In this document: positions 7,101-11,161 of the stretch, piece by piece
Numbering within the stretch: the first letter of the stretch is position 1
Layout of the letters: each line of letters starts with the position of its first letter
Source of the DNA: Synura sp. LO234KE
Lineage: Eukaryota > Sar > Synurophyceae > Synurales > Mallomonadaceae
Reading direction: 5' to 3'
Length of the DNA stretch: 11,161 bases
NCBI GenBank assembly: GCA_015143735.1
Contig: VKHC01000551.1
Span: 1 to 11,161, forward strand
Made by a program: the position numbers and the translations under genes
The notes under the pieces: generated by a model
Database searches by the model: none
What the model saw: only the letters and a program-made list of their open reading frames with translations
Told to the model about the DNA's origin: nothing

Positions 7101-8809
7101 AATTTAGATTTTTCAGTTCAAAGGATTATGCAATAACACAATCGTGAGCTTTCCGCAGCAAAGAGTCGTTTTTGGATGAGGCTCAGATGTTCCTTTTGAT
7201 TATACGTAGAAATTCCGTCGGGAGCCTCTTCTGCGGTGTTGAAAATACATATGCCCGAAGGAGATACATAGAGGAAAGATTCATGATTTTGCACCCACTG
7301 ATGATTCCGTTGAAAATCATTGTAATTCCTTTCATCAAGTACCGGATTGATGGCCCTAAATAGACGAGCTCCAGCAGCTGTAAACACTGTCACGTCTTCT
7401 TATCCTCCTTACGGAAACCTGGTTGCAGATTTGGAGATATAGCTTTTGCAATATACATTTTTCAAAAATCGGAATTGCGATTAGCCGGGAAAAATACCAC
7501 CTGCGCTTGCGAGGGCTCAGAAGTCAATAACCTGAAGGCAATTCAGCGAATTCCGCTGCAAAACTGGTGAAGACTGGATTAGAAAAATTTGATTTGCAGT
7601 TAGTAACATATACTATTCTCTTCCTCGTCTGTAAGTGGAGCAAATAGGAGGAGGAGCTTATTTAGGGATTCTCTCCTCGCCGTAATTTTGCTTCGAAATG
7701 CGTGAAGAAATCGGCTCCCTCCACTTCTTTCGCGGCAGATACAGCGCACAAAACTTGGCCGCGGATAACTACACCATTTATACCCCGACTTTATACTACC
7801 ATCATACGTCGTTGTTACCCCCCCCCCCCCCGCCATATGCCAAGGACAATATCTAATACAGTACAGCTCCATGGATGTAACAAAATCCTACCGAAGAAAA
7901 TCCTGCATGAATATCCAAGAATGTAGGCGCAATATTGTCGTTGTTTGGAGACGATTCATCACGGGTCCAAAAAATCGCCAACAAGGAGCTGGCTTCGCCT
8001 CCAGCGCCAGCAGACTTTGACTCCCAATGACAGTGTGCTTTGTGGCACTTTTTGAAAACTAGACTTCAAATTCAAAGAGTTGCTCGGTTAGGCTAAAAAC
8101 TTAGAATCAAGCTGACTTTCAACTCCTCGCTTGGTCCTAATTCCACATCACTAAAGCACTCTCCGTTACGCTTCGCACGCGCTGACGAATTTCTTTCGCT
8201 GCACTGCACTACCAGTGGTTGTTATTAAGAAGATGCGCCTAGATTCACACGTACTTTTGAACTAGAAACAAGCCAAAATGGTTAACAGGCATAAAAACTT
8301 CGCTGCTTATCGAAAACTTAACCTAACAATAGTACTTAAGATCACAGGCAAATTAATAGTGAGCACGAATTAAATATTTTCAGAACTAGCGAACAAAACG
8401 CTGTCACGATTGATAAATTCAGAACACTAAGTTCTAAACGAAAATATCACCCGTTCCAAATGAAATCTCTCTCGAACGCGATGTCTTGGACTGTGGATTT
8501 TTTGCAGACATGAAACAAATTATCGAAACAAATGTTTAAATAACGCGTGTCTTGAATGCTGTTGTAAGTCAAAATTGAAAATTTGCGCAAACAAAATTTC
8601 AGGATCATGGAAAAGAAATTTGGAAAGAGGGAAGAAAAGGGTAAATTTGAATATTTTCAGTTCCCACCACAGTAATCGGGTTGTGATCAAAGTTAAGCAG
8701 AATAATATTCAGCCAGCGAATAAGCAAGCAAATAGTAACTCGGTAGACAAAAGACGCAGTATCTATTGCGAGACCTCGTCCTGGGTCGATACTAACTCAA
8801 TTACGTAAC
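7101..8809. other. Spacer left of the retroelement
   Basis: No gene can be supported. Overlapping frames on both strands at 7118-7393 and 7600-7926 give unrelated peptides without motifs, so at most one of each pair could be real. A C14 tract lies at 7818-7831. A 43-codon frame after an ATTTTCAG acceptor (8384-8513) and an open stretch at 8575-8808 are unrecognised. Part of 8500-8809 may still belong to the retroelement on the right, since no terminal repeat marks its left boundary. Confidence 0.4.
7818..7831 (+). repeat. Poly-C tract (C14)
   Basis: Fourteen consecutive cytosines (fourteen guanines on the other strand). Such tracts are length-unstable and prone to miscalling, so frames crossing it should not be trusted. 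Confidence 0.95.
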
Positions 8810-9113
8810 TTAAGTCGATAACAATGTCACCGAGTCACCCAGATAGCGCTTTGCACATCTCGCCGACTGCACCGAAGCCTCGCAAGGCCTCAGCCCCTTC
8901 TCGCCAAGCTCTGCGTTCAAATCCCGTTACATCTGTTGGACGCTTATGATCACACGCACACCGTGAAAAACCCTTTGGAAAAGCACTCTCTTGTGTTCTT
9001 GAAACCCGATGACCGTGACTTGGAAAACTCCATATCTACCGGTGGTGAAAAGATGCTTCTCTTCTCTGTTTTGAAGATCGACACAGTATCTTCGACCAGC
9101 TTATTATGATCTC

Positions 9114-10529
9114 TCAGCTTCTGAAGCGCCTAAAATAAGTGTCCAGAATTTCATTGAAATCAGTCAGCTGTTCCCACTTCTCCGTCGGAATATATTTGTC
9201 GCTGACCTGTTTGGAGAACTGCACATCGGGCGTCCCATTAAAGAAGTAATCCAGTAGTCCATTCGAACTTCCGCCTTTCTTCTTTATGTTAGCCGGGAAG
9301 TACCTTCTGGTGTCCTCATGACAGAGTATCTCAAAGCGCTCCCTGTAATGGGTCCACGCCTGCAGGTAGTAATCCATGTAAGTCTGGATGTATGACCTGT
9401 TGTTCTTGAATTTGGCATATGAGGTCGCATCCCAAACGGACTGCCCTAGCCACTTGTCCATCTCAAGCTTGGACTTCGGTCTCACAATAAAGGTAAGCAC
9501 GCTGTAGACTTCCCTGTTAGTCAACAGCTGGTGCTCGGTCTGAAGGACTCCTCCAAAGATCTTGATCCTATCCCAAAGGGTCTCAAACTTCTCTTCAGTC
9601 TTAACAGTGGTCAACACAATCGAGTATACTCTATTGTCCTTGTAGTGTGTGACCAATAACTCTTCTGGGTAGTTCACATTCAACAGGCGAATGAACTTCT
9701 CCCTGAATAGCAGGAGACGAGGCACGTCTAGGTTCGAGAGGCAAAGCTTATTGCTCTCTCGCATAATCACCGGACTGGGAAAAGGCATTGCTCCCATTGC
9801 GAACGGCAATGGTGTCCCCACATATGGGTAGAGTGGATACGGGTTTCGCTGATGCAAACCCGGTGTCTGAACAAAGGCTGCCATTAACTCCCTAGGCGAG
9901 TCCAGCAACGGCATCTTCTTGACCGTATCAAGATAGTCGCGGGTAAGACCTTTCTTCGTCTTTCTGTCCTTGTCGCGATCTGCTTCGTCTGAACTGCTAT
10001 GACTCTCATCACCATCATCTCCATAACCCTCTGAAGTCTTCTTCTCCCTCTTGGGCGTAGAGACGGTTACATATCTCTCTTTTGGTACTTTGATATCCTC
10101 AGTATGAACTTGCACACCGACATCAAAAGCTGGCTGGAAGCCCATGGGTTCACCCCGTAGGTCACTCGAGGTAAATGCCGTATCAGGGGCATTCGTGCCG
10201 GTGGACTCGCGGACACGCCTTTGGTGTATACCGCCTCTGTCCGGTATTGGGTCGGGCACTTCTTCCTTGGCCTGGTGCCGCTCATGTGCTTCCTTAGCAA
10301 AAACGATAGCCTCCACGGTTTCCGCGAAGCCATCAACTTTGGCTTCGATCTCGAACACGAGCTCTAAGTGGTTGCAATTGTTCTCGCTCACTCGGTTGCT
10401 CAGCTCTCGAACTGATTTCTTGTCGGACTCAATCTCCATCTGGTGGACCTGTAGTGAAGCTTCCACGTGCGCCAGACGTTTCGTCTGCTCCTCAAACGCC
10501 TTTGCTGATGGTCGGGTACCTTCACGCAA
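9114..10529 (-). CDS. Gag-like central segment (471 codons from a TTG, no ATG start)
   Basis: This is the longest uninterrupted frame in the window; it is actually open back to 10649. Order from N-terminus: coiled coil (residues about 11-47, LAHVEASLQVHQMEIESDKK), linker with VPDPIPDRGG, basic/acidic Ser-rich linker (about 160-200, SHSSSDEADRDKDRKTKKG), Pro/Phe-rich stretch (about 230-258), then a folded region to the end with many Trp, Tyr and Phe. The coiled-coil plus capsid-like layout indicates a retroelement structural protein rather than a host enzyme; no enzymatic motif is present. It ends FRRFRS-stop, apparently because of a frameshift. That 1.5 kb stayed open suggests relatively recent decay. 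Confidence 0.6.
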   Translation of the reverse strand: MREGTRPSAKAFEEQTKRLAHVEASLQVHQMEIESDKKSVRELSNRVSENNCNHLELVFEIEAKVDGFAETVEAIVFAKEAHERHQAKEEVPDPIPDRGGIHQRRVRESTGTNAPDTAFTSSDLRGEPMGFQPAFDVGVQVHTEDIKVPKERYVTVSTPKREKKTSEGYGDDGDESHSSSDEADRDKDRKTKKGLTRDYLDTVKKMPLLDSPRELMAAFVQTPGLHQRNPYPLYPYVGTPLPFAMGAMPFPSPVIMRESNKLCLSNLDVPRLLLFREKFIRLLNVNYPEELLVTHYKDNRVYSIVLTTVKTEEKFETLWDRIKIFGGVLQTEHQLLTNREVYSVLTFIVRPKSKLEMDKWLGQSVWDATSYAKFKNNRSYIQTYMDYYLQAWTHYRERFEILCHEDTRRYFPANIKKKGGSSNGLLDYFFNGTPDVQFSKQVSDKYIPTEKWEQLTDFNEILDTYFRRFRS

Positions 10530-10600
10530 AGTGACTCCACTGTCGCCTTTCTGAGGCGGAATATCTCTCTCGAGTTCGATCAGTCTACGATCAACGTCTC

Positions 10601-11017
10601 CTAAGATGAAATGCGTGCGTGAGGACTCTTCTTCAAGAAAATTCTTCCTTCATGTCCGTGCAGTGCCTCAGTATGATTTCCTGCCTGGACTTCCATAGCG
10701 CTCATTCGCACCTCGACTTGTTGAGCGATTTCCATCGCTAACTCCTTGTTTTCGCGGTCAATCTTTGCCGCCTGTTCAGCGAATGTCTGAGCTCTCCGCC
10801 GATTTTCTTGTTCATTCTGCTCCATCTGCTTCTGGATCCGTGTGATTAAGGCTTGTAAACCCGAAAGACGCCTTTCCATGGAAGGTTCTAGAACGTTCGC
10901 TTCCAAACCTTCTTTCCCGCCTGAACTCACTGATTTATGCTCGTCAGCGGCCGCGTCTTCACCAAAATATTGCTTTGAAGAGTTATTAAGTAAATCTGGT
11001 TCGACATCTCCGAACAC
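10601..11017 (-). CDS. Gag-like N-terminal segment (138 codons from a GTG)
   Basis: This is the intact part of the first Gag-like segment. Residues about 53-112 (LQALITRIQKQMEQNEQ onwards) form a strong predicted coiled coil, typical of multimerisation regions. The frame opens upstream at 11071, after a TAA at 11072-11074, with an acidic Glu-rich stretch and no ATG, so the listed start is nominal. The end (LKKSPHARISS) is out of character with what precedes it, while the frame one base off continues with EEESSRTHFILGDVDRRL, implying an indel near 10625-10649. Confidence 0.55.
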   Translation of the reverse strand: MFGDVEPDLLNNSSKQYFGEDAAADEHKSVSSGGKEGLEANVLEPSMERRLSGLQALITRIQKQMEQNEQENRRRAQTFAEQAAKIDRENKELAMEIAQQVEVRMSAMEVQAGNHTEALHGHEGRIFLKKSPHARISS

Positions 11018-11134
11018 TATCTCGACTTCTTCGATTTTCTCGATTTCTTGAAACGAGCTTCGGTAGGACTTTTAACTCGCTACTTAGTCGACTTCCGACG
11101 TACACCTGCCGCTAAAACCTCGCTACGACTACTT

Positions 11135-11156
11135 ACTCAGAAACAAATATCTGAGT
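11135..11156. repeat. Small hairpin in the presumed retroelement leader
   Basis: A 7-bp perfect stem, ACTCAGA at 11135-11141 and TCTGAGT at 11150-11156, with an 8-base loop, lies just upstream of the Gag-like frame on the minus strand. It could be an RNA structure near the 5' leader; it is short enough to be chance. Confidence 0.4.
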
Positions 11157-11161
11157 TTGCA

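Larger units (their letters stand above)
8810..11071 (-). pseudogene. Gag-like gene, broken by several frameshifts
   Basis: Successive minus-strand segments continue one protein in different frames: 11071-10601, 10649-9114, about 9130-8950, then shorter traces to 8837 and 8810. The first carries a Gln/Glu-rich coiled coil (about 10860-10680); no ATG opens it. The second starts with another heptad-like stretch (about 10500-10390), then a charged Ser/Asp/Lys linker, a Pro-rich patch, and a globular Trp/Tyr-rich part (for example YMDYYLQAWTHYRERFEILC) resembling a capsid domain. After the TGA at 9114-9116 a different frame continues sensibly (LQKLRDHNKLVEDTVSIFK). Two or three further shifts cross a Cys-containing stretch where a zinc-knuckle nucleocapsid would be expected, too damaged to confirm. 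Family assignment is inference; the open coiled-coil segments and the frame changes are visible. Confidence 0.68.
8810..11161 (-). mobile_element. Partial, decayed LTR-type retroelement (Gag end)
   Basis: The right fifth of the window differs from the rest: GC-richer, with long open frames on the minus strand coding for a coiled-coil, charged-linker and aromatic-rich capsid-like protein, the layout of a retrotransposon Gag. Transcription runs leftwards; the region past 11071 would be the 5' leader and any 5' LTR lies beyond the window. No protease, reverse transcriptase or integrase motif is visible to the left, so the element is truncated, rearranged or too decayed there. A BEL/Pao- or Ty3-like Gag is the likely class; the sequence does not let me choose. 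No LTR was identified, so the limits are those of the Gag-like coding traces. Confidence 0.6.

Noticed and set aside
7600-7926. Overlapping frames on both strands crossing the poly-C tract
   Set aside because: Homopolymer length is unreliable, the peptides are low-complexity and unrelated to any family I know.
8384-8513. 43-codon plus-strand frame after an ATTTTCAG acceptor, ending at TGA 8511-8513
   Set aside because: Reasonable composition, but no partner exon, no recognised motif and no start codon; too little to call a gene.
8900-8945. B-box-like GTTCAAATCC suggesting a tRNA or tRNA-derived SINE
   Set aside because: The flanking bases do not form a T-arm stem and no matching acceptor stem or clear A box lies at the right distance upstream.
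10144-10554. 136-aa plus-strand frame opposite the Gag-like gene
   Set aside because: Ser-rich antisense shadow of the coiled-coil and linker region; it has no domain.

Overview
The window reads as nuclear DNA of a nematode, probably a parasitic strongylid-like (hookworm-type) species. This is inferred from short introns (49 and 58 nt in the cleanest gene), pyrimidine-AG acceptors sometimes just upstream of start codons, AT-rich gene-poor spacers and a decayed LTR-type retroelement. There are no bacterial operons or Shine-Dalgarno sites. Most long reading frames here are chance frames. The two best genes were found by joining exons across splice sites.

Layout. (1) 1-1832, plus strand: a SAM-dependent methyltransferase. 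Conserved exons are 414-821, 1241-1492 and 1791-1832; the 5' end is ambiguous. AATAAA follows at 1897. (2) 1833-2835: convergent spacer with one GC-rich patch. (3) 2836-3224, minus strand: a complete three-exon LAMTOR4-like gene (93 aa), a Ragulator subunit linking lysosomes to mTORC1. (4) 3777-4106, minus strand: an uninterrupted 109-codon frame with a possible signal peptide, unrecognised. (5) 4270-4456: a striking inverted repeat, 88-bp arms about 89% complementary, with a 45-bp core having one mismatch around an 11-base loop. (6) 4457-8809: mostly AT-rich sequence with a GC-rich patch, a possible two-exon gene at 5251-5654, small repeats, a C14 tract and isolated open frames. (7) 8810-11161, minus strand: a Gag-like gene of a retroelement, with two long coiled-coil-rich open segments and several frameshifts, so it looks decayed. 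Its 5' side lies beyond the right edge.

The genes do not form an obvious pathway. The methyltransferase and LAMTOR4 are convergent neighbours; the right end is a separate mobile insertion. The points most worth following up are the long hairpin, the bacterial-looking methyltransferase and the eroding Gag.
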